Shown here: positions 44,047-51,786 of the stretch, in pieces
How positions within the stretch are numbered: position 1 is the stretch's first letter
Layout: each line of letters begins with the position of its first letter
Assembly (NCBI RefSeq): GCF_020711235.1
Contig: NZ_JAJFAV010000010.1
Span: 62,001-126,000, forward strand
From: Hymenobacter sp. 15J16-1T3B
Lineage (GTDB): Bacteria; Bacteroidota; Bacteroidia; Cytophagales; Hymenobacteraceae
Reading direction: 5' to 3'
Length of the DNA stretch: 64,000 nt
Position numbers and translations under genes: made by a program
Notes under the pieces: generated by a model
Told to the model about the DNA's origin: nothing
Seen by the model: only the letters and a program-made list of their open reading frames with translations
Databases searched by the model: none

Positions 44047-44219
44047 CGGCCGGCCCGGCAGCGTTGACCAGAACCCGCGGCCGGTGGAGCGGGGGCGCCC
44101 CGGCGGACTGCCCGTCGGCCGGTTGCTGCGTCTTTTGCACGAACTTCGGCGACAAATTGGCAACTTGCAGTGTTCTGCTTGCGCGCCGCCCCGGGGCGGC
44201 GCTGTCGACTTTCGCTTTC

Positions 44220-45374
44220 ATGAAATACCCTATGACCAGCCTGATTCTGGTGGCCTCGCTGCTGAGTGTCTCCACCACCGCCTGCACCGACGCTTCCTCG
44301 TCGACCACCGCCGCCGCGCAGGCGGGCTACGAAATCAGCGGGCAGCTGCGCAACGCCACTGCCGGCACCAAGGTCAGCCTGGCCGAGCTGACCGACAACC
44401 AGTTTGTGGCCCGCACCTCGGCCACCACCGACGCGCAGGGCCGCTTCACCCTGAACGGCACCGCTTCGGAGCCCGCGCTTTACCAGCTCAAGTTGGAGGG
44501 CCAGAAGCAGGAAGTGTGGCTGGTGCTCGACAACAAAACCAAGCTGCAGCTCAGCGGCGACGCCCAGAAGCTGGCCGCTGACTACACCGTCAAGGGCTCA
44601 AAGGACTCGGAGCTGATGCAGCAGCTCACGCGCCAGATGCAGCGCAGCAGCGGGCAGTTGCAGAGCATCATGGAACGCTACCAGGCCAACGCCCAGGCCG
44701 GCCGCCAAGACTCCATGCAGCGCCTGGAAGCCAAATTCATGGCCACCCAGGCCGGCAACACGGCCGCGCTGAAAAGCCTGATCCGCAAGAACCCGACCTC
44801 GGTGGTATCGGCCTTTGCCCTGGGCACGCCCCAGATTTTCAACGCCGACGAAAACTTCGGCTTTGCCGACTCGGTGGCCACCCAGCTCAAGAAAGCCCAG
44901 CCCGACTCGCGCTACACCAAAGCCTTGGTGCAGACGCTGGAGCCGCTGCGCAAAACCGCCATCGGCACCGTGGCCCCCGACATTCAGCTGACCAACCCCG
45001 CCGGCAAGGTAGTGCCGCTGAGCAGCCTGCGCGGGCAGTACGTGCTGCTGGATTTCTGGGCCTCGTGGTGCGGCCCCTGCCGCCAGGAAAACCCCAACGT
45101 GGTGAAAACCTACGAGCAGTACAAGGGCAAAAAATTCACCATCTACGGCGTCTCGCTCGACCAGGACAAGGGCAAGTGGGAAAAGGCCATTCAGGCCGAC
45201 GGGCTGACCTGGACCCACGTGTCGGACCTGAAGGGCTGGCAGTCGGCCGCCGGGCAGGCCTACGGCGTGCAGTCCATTCCGATGAACTTCCTGCTCGACC
45301 CGCAGGGCCGCATCATTGCTAAGAACTTGCGCGGCGAAGCCCTGTCGGCTAAGCTGGCTTCCGTGCTGAAGTAA
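44220..45374 (+). CDS. TlpA-family thioredoxin, probable lipoprotein (copy 4 of 4)
   Basis: A 384-aa paralogue whose signal peptide ends in a possible lipobox (SLLSVSTTAC), so it may be lipid-anchored, unlike the other copies. DUF4369-like domain (YEISGQLRNATAGTKVSLAE), Gln/Met-rich helical middle, thioredoxin domain with WCGPC (C284/C287) and SIPMNFLLDPQGRII. GVSLDQDKGKWEKAIQADGL matches copy 2 nearly block for block. Start ATG 44220; ATG 44232 is possible. It is followed by a strong terminator. Confidence 0.92.
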   Translation: MKYPMTSLILVASLLSVSTTACTDASSSTTAAAQAGYEISGQLRNATAGTKVSLAELTDNQFVARTSATTDAQGRFTLNGTASEPALYQLKLEGQKQEVWLVLDNKTKLQLSGDAQKLAADYTVKGSKDSELMQQLTRQMQRSSGQLQSIMERYQANAQAGRQDSMQRLEAKFMATQAGNTAALKSLIRKNPTSVVSAFALGTPQIFNADENFGFADSVATQLKKAQPDSRYTKALVQTLEPLRKTAIGTVAPDIQLTNPAGKVVPLSSLRGQYVLLDFWASWCGPCRQENPNVVKTYEQYKGKKFTIYGVSLDQDKGKWEKAIQADGLTWTHVSDLKGWQSAAGQAYGVQSIPMNFLLDPQGRIIAKNLRGEALSAKLASVLK

Positions 45375-45415
45375 GGCTCTGCGGCCCGCGCCGTGCTGAT
45401 TTGTGTTGTAGTTCG

Positions 45416-45444
45416 AAAAGCCCGCTGCCCGCAGCGGGCTTTTT
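45416..45444 (+). terminator. Rho-independent terminator
   Basis: Perfect 12-bp stem (45416-45427 / 45432-45443), CCCG loop and T run, 41 bases after TlpA copy 4; closes the thioredoxin array. Confidence 0.92.
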
Positions 45445-45478
45445 GCGTTCCGACCGCGGCCAACTGGTCCTGAGGGCG

Positions 45479-45486
45479 TAAATTGC
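45479..45486 (+). promoter_or_regulatory. Promoter box TAAATTGC
   Basis: TAnnTTGC variant of the -7 box, between the preceding terminator and the transglutaminase-like gene, 51 bases before its ATG. Confidence 0.4.
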
Positions 45487-45537
45487 GGGAATTATGCGGC
45501 TGAAGTCGGCCGCCGACTTACCCGCATTACCTCCGCT

Positions 45538-47100
45538 ATGCCCCACCTGTTACGCTGCCCGGCGTTGGCCCTGGCGCTGCTGGCCGCCGCGCCGGCACTG
45601 GCCCAAACAACCCCGGCCGCCGGCGCCCGCGCCAAGCTTACGTACGCCTCGCCCTTCGAGCAGGCGGCGCTGGCCCCCGAAACGCCCCGCACCGAGCGGG
45701 AATACCTGGCGCAGCTCCTGGTCGTGAACCCCGGCAGCACCGAGGCGGACCTGCAGCAGGCCGAGCGCCGCCTCGCCGACTTCTACGCCCAGCTCGACGC
45801 AGCCAACCTGGCGGCCAAGCCCCTGGCCAAGCAGGTGCGCAGCATCTTTGATCTGGCTCACCAACGCTTCCTGACCAAGTACGAGGACGCGGCTACCTTC
45901 GACCGCACCGTGCAGGGCGGGGTGTACAATTGCGTCAGCGCCTCGGCCCTGTACGCGCTTATCTTCGAGCACTACCACCTGCCGTACGCCATTCGCCAGA
46001 AGCCCACCCACGTGTACCTGGTGGCCGATCCGCAGGCCAGCAACATCACGGTGGAAACCACCGCGCCCACTTTCGGCTACTTTCTGCCCGACGCCAAATT
46101 CAAGAAGGCGTACGTGGAGTACCTGGTCGAGGGCAAGCTCGTCAGCCAAAGCGAGGTGCAGCAGCGCGGGGTGGAGGAAATCTTCAAGCAGAAGTTTCAC
46201 GCCGACAAAACCATTTCGCTGCCCCAGCTGATTTCGCTGCAGTACTACAACCTGGGCGTACTCTCCTTGCAGGCCGACGAGGACGAAAAAGCCTACCACG
46301 CCCTGCAGAAAGCCGAAAAGCTGTACCCGGCCACCGAAACCAAGTACCTGCTCACCCAAAGCCTGGCCGCGCGCCTGGAGGGCAACAGCTACAACAAGCT
46401 AGAGGACGTGCAGCTGCTGACCGAGTTTTACGCCCGGCAGCCCGCCACCAAGTACCGCGACGAGTGCGTGAACAACTTCAAGGTGATGACCCAGAAGTTT
46501 CTGCTCGAGCGTGGCGACACGGCCACCTACCGGGGCGTGTACGGCACGTTCATGAGCAGCGTCGCCGACTCGGCCACCCGCAACTCGCTGTCCTATGTGT
46601 ACTACATGCAGCGCGGGCGCATGCTGGCTTTGCAGCAGCACAACCAAGATGCCTTCCCGCTGCTGCTGCAGGCCTACCGCTACAACCAGGTCAGCCCCGA
46701 GCTGCAAGGCCTGATTTCGGCCGTCGTGCAGGACGAAATCAACGTGCACCGCAACTCCGTGGGCCTGCTGCAGCGCCTCGACAAGTACAACGTCGACTAC
46801 CCGTTCCTGCGCAACACGCCCCCGATGCGGCAGGCCTACCTCTACAGCTACGGCCGCGCCGCCTACGACGCCTTTGTGAGCAACAAGCGCACGGAGGGCA
46901 AAAAGTACCTCTCTGCCTTTGAGCAGGCTTACGCCCGCAAGGACGCCACCATTGAAACCCAACTGGTGGCCACGATTTACCTGGCGGCCAGCATTGCGGC
47001 GGGCAAGGCCAACGACAAGGCCGGGGCCAAAGCCTACGCCCACAAAGGCCTGACCTACGAGCCCACCAACCCCGATTTGAAGCGCATCGCCGCGTATTAG
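45538..47100 (+). CDS. Secreted transglutaminase-like protein with TPR-like C-terminal region
   Basis: A 520-aa exported protein. Signal peptide (ALALALLAAAPALAQ); a transglutaminase-like/SirB1-like domain around residues 95-170 with a probable catalytic Cys132 (YNCVSASALYALIF) and His158 (KPTHVYLVAD); then a long helical region (about 230-520) with TPR-like helices (QYYNLGVLSLQADEDEKAYH, and KAGAKAYAHKGLTYEPTNPD at the end). It may act as a cysteine peptidase or have lost activity; substrate unknown. It is flanked by terminators and therefore monocistronic. Confidence 0.82.
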   Translation: MPHLLRCPALALALLAAAPALAQTTPAAGARAKLTYASPFEQAALAPETPRTEREYLAQLLVVNPGSTEADLQQAERRLADFYAQLDAANLAAKPLAKQVRSIFDLAHQRFLTKYEDAATFDRTVQGGVYNCVSASALYALIFEHYHLPYAIRQKPTHVYLVADPQASNITVETTAPTFGYFLPDAKFKKAYVEYLVEGKLVSQSEVQQRGVEEIFKQKFHADKTISLPQLISLQYYNLGVLSLQADEDEKAYHALQKAEKLYPATETKYLLTQSLAARLEGNSYNKLEDVQLLTEFYARQPATKYRDECVNNFKVMTQKFLLERGDTATYRGVYGTFMSSVADSATRNSLSYVYYMQRGRMLALQQHNQDAFPLLLQAYRYNQVSPELQGLISAVVQDEINVHRNSVGLLQRLDKYNVDYPFLRNTPPMRQAYLYSYGRAAYDAFVSNKRTEGKKYLSAFEQAYARKDATIETQLVATIYLAASIAAGKANDKAGAKAYAHKGLTYEPTNPDLKRIAAY

Positions 47101-47121
47101 TCGGCACAAGCTTAGCCCAGC

Positions 47122-47155
47122 AAAAAGCCCCTCGACAGTTGCCGAGGGGCTTTTT
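47122..47155. terminator. Bidirectional Rho-independent terminator
   Basis: Perfect 13-bp stem AAAAAGCCCCTCG / CGAGGGGCTTTTT (47122-47134 / 47143-47155) between two convergent genes; A and T runs on the two sides allow use in both directions. Confidence 0.9.
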
Positions 47156-47184
47156 ATTCTATGGCGGGAAGAGCTAGCCGTGGC

Positions 47185-47970
47185 CTAGCCCAAAAACATC
47201 CGTTGCAGGGCCTGCCACAGCTGTTTTTTGCGGCCGTTGTCGTACTCGATGATTTCCACCTCGGCTGCGGGCAGGTAGGCCACGTCCCCGATGCGCACGG
47301 GCTCGTAGGGCTGGGTGCGCTTGGTGGCCACGTCGAGCAGGTTTTTGCCGAAGCCGATGACCTCGCGCACGGCCAGGCCGCGGGCGCGCAAGTCCTCCAG
47401 GCTCACGGGGTAGGGCGAGCGGACGTTGACGATGACGCACTCCTCCATCACCCGCTCAATGGCCTTGAGCATGTTGTTCAGGAACACATTGCGCTGCATG
47501 CGCGGCAGCCGCTCCGGGTCGTCGAGGCGTACGAGCAGCACCAGCCCGTTGGCATTGCTGCCCAGCGTGTCGAAGGGCGTGGGCTGCCGAACGGGCGCTG
47601 CTGCGGGCTCCACCGGCGGCGCCGCAGCAACTGGGGGCGGGGTTGGGGCAGCCGGGGCGGGAACTGGAGCCGGAGCTACGGCCGCCTGCCGGGCCGCCCG
47701 CAAATCAGCCAGGGAAGGCAAACGGCCGGGCGCTGGCGGATCTGACTCGGACGCGCTGGGCGTGGCCGGCGGCGCTACGGCGGCTGGCGCCGGAACCACC
47801 GAGGCCGTGGGCACCGGGGCCGGCGAATGAGCAGCAGGCTCCGCGGCTGGTGCGGCGGCAGCTACCGGCGCCGCACCGGCGGGCCGGGGCGCGGCGGGGC
47901 GTTCGGGCACCACGTAAAGCGGTGTGCCCGCGTAGAGCTGTTGGTAAAAGGCGAGGGTGGCGTCGTCCAC
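47185..47970 (-). CDS. Hypothetical protein with long Pro/Ala linker
   Basis: A 261-aa protein starting at GTG 47970 (MDDATLAFYQQLYAGTPLYV). A short N-terminal helix is followed by about 110 residues of Pro/Ala/Val-rich low complexity. A conserved-looking C-terminal domain (about 140-261) has LVLLVRLDDPERLPRMQRNV, NNMLKAIERVMEECVIVNVR and the tail KKQLWQALQRMFLG. No signal peptide. I do not recognise the family; the layout of a short anchor helix, a disordered tether and a globular domain resembles adaptor or partner proteins. It lies 64 bases downstream of the thioesterase gene, probably in one transcript. Confidence 0.78.
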   Translation of the reverse strand: MDDATLAFYQQLYAGTPLYVVPERPAAPRPAGAAPVAAAAPAAEPAAHSPAPVPTASVVPAPAAVAPPATPSASESDPPAPGRLPSLADLRAARQAAVAPAPVPAPAAPTPPPVAAAPPVEPAAAPVRQPTPFDTLGSNANGLVLLVRLDDPERLPRMQRNVFLNNMLKAIERVMEECVIVNVRSPYPVSLEDLRARGLAVREVIGFGKNLLDVATKRTQPYEPVRIGDVAYLPAAEVEIIEYDNGRKKQLWQALQRMFLG

Positions 47971-48034
47971 GGGCGAAAAGGGCTAGGCAGTGGGGCTTAC
48001 CGAAGGTAACCAACAACCGGCAGGAATCCGCCGG

Positions 48035-48553
48035 TTATTCCAGGTCGAACATGGCTTTCAGCTCGGTCGCGTCCTGGGGCTTGAGGCGGCCGGCCAGCAC
48101 CAGGCGCAGCTGCCGGCGGCGCAGGGCCCCGTCGTAGTGGCTGATTTCCTCGTGGGTTTCGGGCACGGCTTCGGGCACGTCGATGGGGCGGCCCGACTGG
48201 TCGACGGCCACGAAAGTGAAAAAGGCCTCGTTCGACTTGATCTTGGTGCCCGAGGGAATGTCTTCGGCCCACACGTCGATGTGCACTTCCATGGACGAGC
48301 TGAAGGCGCGCGTCACCTTGGCTTCGAGCGTGACCACGCTGCCGAGCTTGATGCCTTCGCGGAAGGACACGTTGTCGACGGAGGCCGTCACAACGATGCG
48401 GTTGGAGTGACGCTGGGCCGAAATGGCGGCGGCCACGTCCATCAGGTGCATCATGCGGCCGCCCATCAGGTTGTTGAGCGTGTTGGTATCGTTGGGCAGC
48501 ACCAATTCGGTCATTCGCACGAAGGACTCGCTGACGAACTTTTGTTTGCGCAT
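48035..48553 (-). CDS. Acyl-CoA thioesterase (hotdog fold, YciA/BFIT-like)
   Basis: A 172-aa cytoplasmic acyl-CoA hydrolase. The hotdog signature is clear: LPNDTNTLNNLMGGRMMHLM with the catalytic Asn/Asp region, DVAAAISAQRHSNR, then VDNVSFREGIKLG and AFFTFVAVDQSGRPIDVP. The length matches the single-hotdog family. Start ATG 48553 (MRKQKFVSESFV), preceded by a purine-poor leader and the promoter box at 48577-48584. Confidence 0.93.
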   Translation of the reverse strand: MRKQKFVSESFVRMTELVLPNDTNTLNNLMGGRMMHLMDVAAAISAQRHSNRIVVTASVDNVSFREGIKLGSVVTLEAKVTRAFSSSMEVHIDVWAEDIPSGTKIKSNEAFFTFVAVDQSGRPIDVPEAVPETHEEISHYDGALRRRQLRLVLAGRLKPQDATELKAMFDLE

Positions 48554-48576
48554 AGCAGGAGGGGAAAATTCGGCCG

Positions 48577-48584
48577 CAAAGATA
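48577..48584 (-). promoter_or_regulatory. Bacteroidota -7 promoter box TATCTTTG
   Basis: Exact TAnnTTTG match on the minus strand, 23 bases before the thioesterase ATG; predicted leader about 18 bases. Confidence 0.7.
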
Positions 48585-48681
48585 GCGCCCCGTTGGCCCC
48601 GCCGCGGCCCCAGCCCTAAAAACGAACCGCCCCCGCGCCAAACGGCACGGGGGCGGCAGTAAGAAGCGGGGCTTCCGGAGC

Positions 48682-50838
48682 CTATTGCACCAGCACGCGC
48701 GAGGTCAGGCGTTGCTGGCCCACGGTAAGCTGCACCAGGTACACGCCCGGGCTCAGGCGCTTGCCTTCGGCGCCGAGCGCGAGGCGCTGCTGGCCGGCGC
48801 CGAGGCGCTGGGCGGGCAGCGTAAACACGGTCCGGCCCACCAAGTCCTGCACCTGCACCTGGGCCGTTTCGGGCTGGTCGAGCGTGAATTGCACGGCCGT
48901 TTCCTGGGTGAGCGGGTTGGGCAGCACGCTGAAGTTGCGGGTGCTCATTTCGCGGGTGCGCGTGGCCGTGGCCGATGCCGCCCGGAAGTTGTCGATGAAC
49001 AGGTTGTTGCCGCCGCCGGCCACGTGCTCGATGCGCACCAGCAGGCGGGGAGCCGCTTGCATGGCCGCCGGCACGCTGAGGGTGCGCGTGCGCCACTCCG
49101 AGGCAGTAGGCACGAAGCTACCCGTCACGGGCGTGGCGCCGGTGTTGCTCACCAGGATGCCCGTGGCAATGTTCAGGTTGCTGGTCCACGTCACGCCGCA
49201 GTCGGTGCTGAAGGCCACGCGCAGCGCGTCGCTCGACGTCGAGGTGAGGCGGGCGTAGGCGTAGTCAAACGACACTTGGTTGTCGGTGACGCTGCCCGCG
49301 GCGGCCAGGTTGATCAGCGGCGAGTACAGCGTCGTCACGGCGCCGGGGCTGATGTTGGCCGGGCGCAGGCGCAGGGCCGCGTTGCCGGTCTGGCTCGGGC
49401 CATTGACGTTGGTCACGCGCGTCCAGCGTTCCGTGCCGCCCGGAGCAGCTTCGTTGCGCCAGTTTTTGTCGGCGTCGGTGGGGTTGGCCGCCCAGGTATC
49501 GTCCTCGAAGGGCTGGGCGTAGGTCGCCGGAATGGCCGCGTTGGTGCCGAGCACGCGCACAATCTGCTGCTGCGTGACGGTGCTCGTGCCGGTGGTGCCG
49601 GTGATGGTCAGCGTAGCGTTGTAGGTACCGGGAGTGGCGTAGGTCACGGTCACGTTCTGGGTGGTGGCGCTGCTGGGCGAGCCGCCGGGGAAGCTCCAGG
49701 CGTAGTTCACCGTGCCCAGGTCGCCGTAGGAGCCGTCGACGAAGTCGACGCTGCCGCCGGGGCAGATGACGCTGCTGGCTACGCTAAACGCGGCCACCGG
49801 TGCGCAAGAGGGCGCCTGGTAGCCGTCGTTGGTGCCGGTGGCAATCTGGTTGGCCACCGATACCAGCGTGGAGCGGCAGGCCAGGGCCAGCGAAGCCCGC
49901 ATCACCGTGCGCTGCCCGATGGTAAACATCTTGGCGCAGGTGGCATAGTCCATGTAGTTCTCGGTGTTGGCCACCGGACCGCAGGTTGCTTCGTTCAGGT
50001 CGCAGTTCTGGCTGGCGCCCACCGTGTTCGGCGTATCGGCAATGCCGTCGTCGATGCCGCAGTTCGAGGCCAGGCCCGGCGTGTTCGAGCCGCCCCAGGT
50101 GTGAGGCAGGCCGAAGTAGTGGCCCACCTCGTGGGTGAGCGAACGGACGCAGAAGTTCGAGCGGCAGGAGCGGCCGATGCTGCCGAACTGCGTGTTGGTG
50201 ATGACGATGCCGTCGTTGAGCGACCCGCCGGTGCAGGGCAGAAACGCGTAGCCGCCGGCGCCGTTGGCCCGCTCGCACACCCAAATGTTGAGGTAGCGGT
50301 TCGTGTCCCAGCGAATCACGTTTTTCACGTTGTTGTCGCCCACCAGCGTCTGCGTGGAGTAGGTGTGCGTGATGCCGGTGGTGCAGTTGCCGTTGGGGTC
50401 CTTCTGGGCCAACACGAACTTAAAGCCCGGGCGGGAGGCCAGCGCCACGAAGCGCGAGTCGATGTTGGCCGTGTCGGGGTTTTCCTTGTTGAAGTCGCGG
50501 TTGATAATGCGTAAGGCATCGAGCACCTGCGCGTCGGAAATATTGCTGGTGCCGCCGTTGTGAATCACGTGAAACACCACCGGCACCCGCACGTCGGGCA
50601 AGGCGTTGAGGCGCGCCTGCTCGGCCGGCGTCATCTCGGCTACGCGGCGCAGAAAGTTCTTGTATTCCTGTTCCTGGCCGGGGTTGCGCCGGAACTGGTC
50701 CTGCTGCACGCTGTCGTAAGCGCAGCGGAAGCCGTAGGTGTGTTCCGGATGTTCGCGGCGTTGGGCCTCAGCCTCTACGGCCGATCCAAACACGGCCGCA
50801 GCAGCCAGCCACAGGGCGGGTAAAGCTTTGCGTAACAT
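48682..50838 (-). CDS. Secreted M43 (pregnancy-associated-plasma-protein-A-like) zinc metalloprotease with PKD and T9SS domains
   Basis: A 718-aa secreted protease. Signal peptide (MLRKALPALWLAAAAVFG); M43 catalytic domain (about 80-340) with HExxHxxxxxH at H236-E237-H240-H246 (THEVGHYFGLPHTW) and the Met-turn ENYMDYATC; many cysteines for disulfides. A PKD domain follows (AAFSVASSVICPGGSVDFVD, YAWSFPGG), then a beta-sandwich region resembling a carbohydrate-binding or MAM-like module, and a C-terminal T9SS type A sorting domain (FSVLPNPLTQETAVQF, GVYLVQLTVG). It is probably exported through the outer membrane by the type IX system. Start ATG 50838 is preferred over 50925. Confidence 0.95.
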   Translation of the reverse strand: MLRKALPALWLAAAAVFGSAVEAEAQRREHPEHTYGFRCAYDSVQQDQFRRNPGQEQEYKNFLRRVAEMTPAEQARLNALPDVRVPVVFHVIHNGGTSNISDAQVLDALRIINRDFNKENPDTANIDSRFVALASRPGFKFVLAQKDPNGNCTTGITHTYSTQTLVGDNNVKNVIRWDTNRYLNIWVCERANGAGGYAFLPCTGGSLNDGIVITNTQFGSIGRSCRSNFCVRSLTHEVGHYFGLPHTWGGSNTPGLASNCGIDDGIADTPNTVGASQNCDLNEATCGPVANTENYMDYATCAKMFTIGQRTVMRASLALACRSTLVSVANQIATGTNDGYQAPSCAPVAAFSVASSVICPGGSVDFVDGSYGDLGTVNYAWSFPGGSPSSATTQNVTVTYATPGTYNATLTITGTTGTSTVTQQQIVRVLGTNAAIPATYAQPFEDDTWAANPTDADKNWRNEAAPGGTERWTRVTNVNGPSQTGNAALRLRPANISPGAVTTLYSPLINLAAAGSVTDNQVSFDYAYARLTSTSSDALRVAFSTDCGVTWTSNLNIATGILVSNTGATPVTGSFVPTASEWRTRTLSVPAAMQAAPRLLVRIEHVAGGGNNLFIDNFRAASATATRTREMSTRNFSVLPNPLTQETAVQFTLDQPETAQVQVQDLVGRTVFTLPAQRLGAGQQRLALGAEGKRLSPGVYLVQLTVGQQRLTSRVLVQ

Positions 50839-50968
50839 GAAGGGGGTTAGGGTGAAAGATGGGTGGTGACGGCCATGCAAGCCCGCCGCCCCACAGCCCG
50901 GATGCCGGGCCATAAGGTTGCCCAAGATAAGGACAAATGCGTGGATTTGAACGCCGTGCCGCGCTGCC

Positions 50969-51655
50969 TTACCCCGCCCAGCCCGCCGCCCCGAGCAGCG
51001 GCACGAAGCGAAACTCCTCGAAGTCCTCGCGGGCGAAGCTGCCGGCCGACTCGCGCGTGACGCGCACCATGCGCTGCACCTGCTCCGAGCCCACCGGCAC
51101 CACCAGCACCCCGCCCACGCGCAGTTGCTCCAGCAGGGGCCGGGGCAGGGCCGGGGCGGCGGCCGTCACCAGGATGCGGTCGAAGGGGGCGAGGGCGGGC
51201 AGGCCCACCGAGCCGTCGCCGCAGAAGAGGTGGGCGCCGCGGTAGCCCAGCTGCCCGAGCCGCTGCCGGGTGCGCTCGAAGAGCACGCGGTTGTACTCAA
51301 TGGTGTAGAGCTCGGCCCCGAGCGTGAGCAGCACGGCGCCCTGGTAGCCCGAGCCGGTGCCTACCTCCAGCACGCGCTGCCCGGGCTGCACCTGCAGCAG
51401 CTCGGTCTGGTAAGCCACGGTGTAAGGCTGCGAAATCGTTTGCCCCTCGCCGATGGGAAAGGCCTTGTCGTGGTAGGCGTGCGACTCGAATGCCGGATCG
51501 AAAAACAAATGGCGCGGCACCTGCCCGATGGCCCCGAGCACCCGTTCGTCGCGGATGCCCTTGCGGCTCAGCTCCGTCACCAGCGCGCGGCGCTGGCCGC
51601 GGTGGCGGTACGAGTCGGGGGCGGAGTCGGCGGAAGAGGTGGGGAAGGCGGGCAT
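50969..51655 (-). CDS. pcm: Protein-L-isoaspartate O-methyltransferase
   Basis: A 228-aa SAM-dependent repair enzyme that methylates L-isoaspartyl residues in damaged proteins. Family blocks: RRALVTELSRKGIRDERVL, VPRHLFFDPAFES, DKAFPIGEGQTISQPYTVA, the SAM-binding motif VLEVGTGSGYQGAVLL and the post motif FDRILVTAAAPALP. Start ATG 51655 (MPAFPTSSADS). It is divergent from the glycosylphosphotransferase gene, and their promoter boxes interlock. Confidence 0.96.
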   Translation of the reverse strand: MPAFPTSSADSAPDSYRHRGQRRALVTELSRKGIRDERVLGAIGQVPRHLFFDPAFESHAYHDKAFPIGEGQTISQPYTVAYQTELLQVQPGQRVLEVGTGSGYQGAVLLTLGAELYTIEYNRVLFERTRQRLGQLGYRGAHLFCGDGSVGLPALAPFDRILVTAAAPALPRPLLEQLRVGGVLVVPVGSEQVQRMVRVTRESAGSFAREDFEEFRFVPLLGAAGWAG

Positions 51656-51679
51656 GGCGAACGGCGGACAAAACCGCCC

Positions 51680-51687
51680 TACCTTTG
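51680..51687 (+). promoter_or_regulatory. Bacteroidota -7 promoter box TACCTTTG (rightward)
   Basis: Exact TAnnTTTG match in the pcm/glycosylphosphotransferase intergenic region; would start transcription near 51693, about 94 bases before the TTG start at 51787. Confidence 0.65.
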
Positions 51688-51714
51688 CGCGCGGCGGGCG
51701 GTGGTTTGCTCCCG

Positions 51715-51722
51715 CAAAGCTA
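51715..51722 (-). promoter_or_regulatory. Bacteroidota -7 promoter box TAGCTTTG (leftward, pcm)
   Basis: Exact TAnnTTTG match on the minus strand; predicted start near 51709, about 54 bases before the pcm ATG, so the two divergent transcripts would overlap at their 5' ends. Confidence 0.55.
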
Positions 51723-51786
51723 CGGCGGCGCGGTATTTGTGCCGCCGGTCGAGTTTCGGTTCCTTACGATTTTCATTTCTGCCGCG

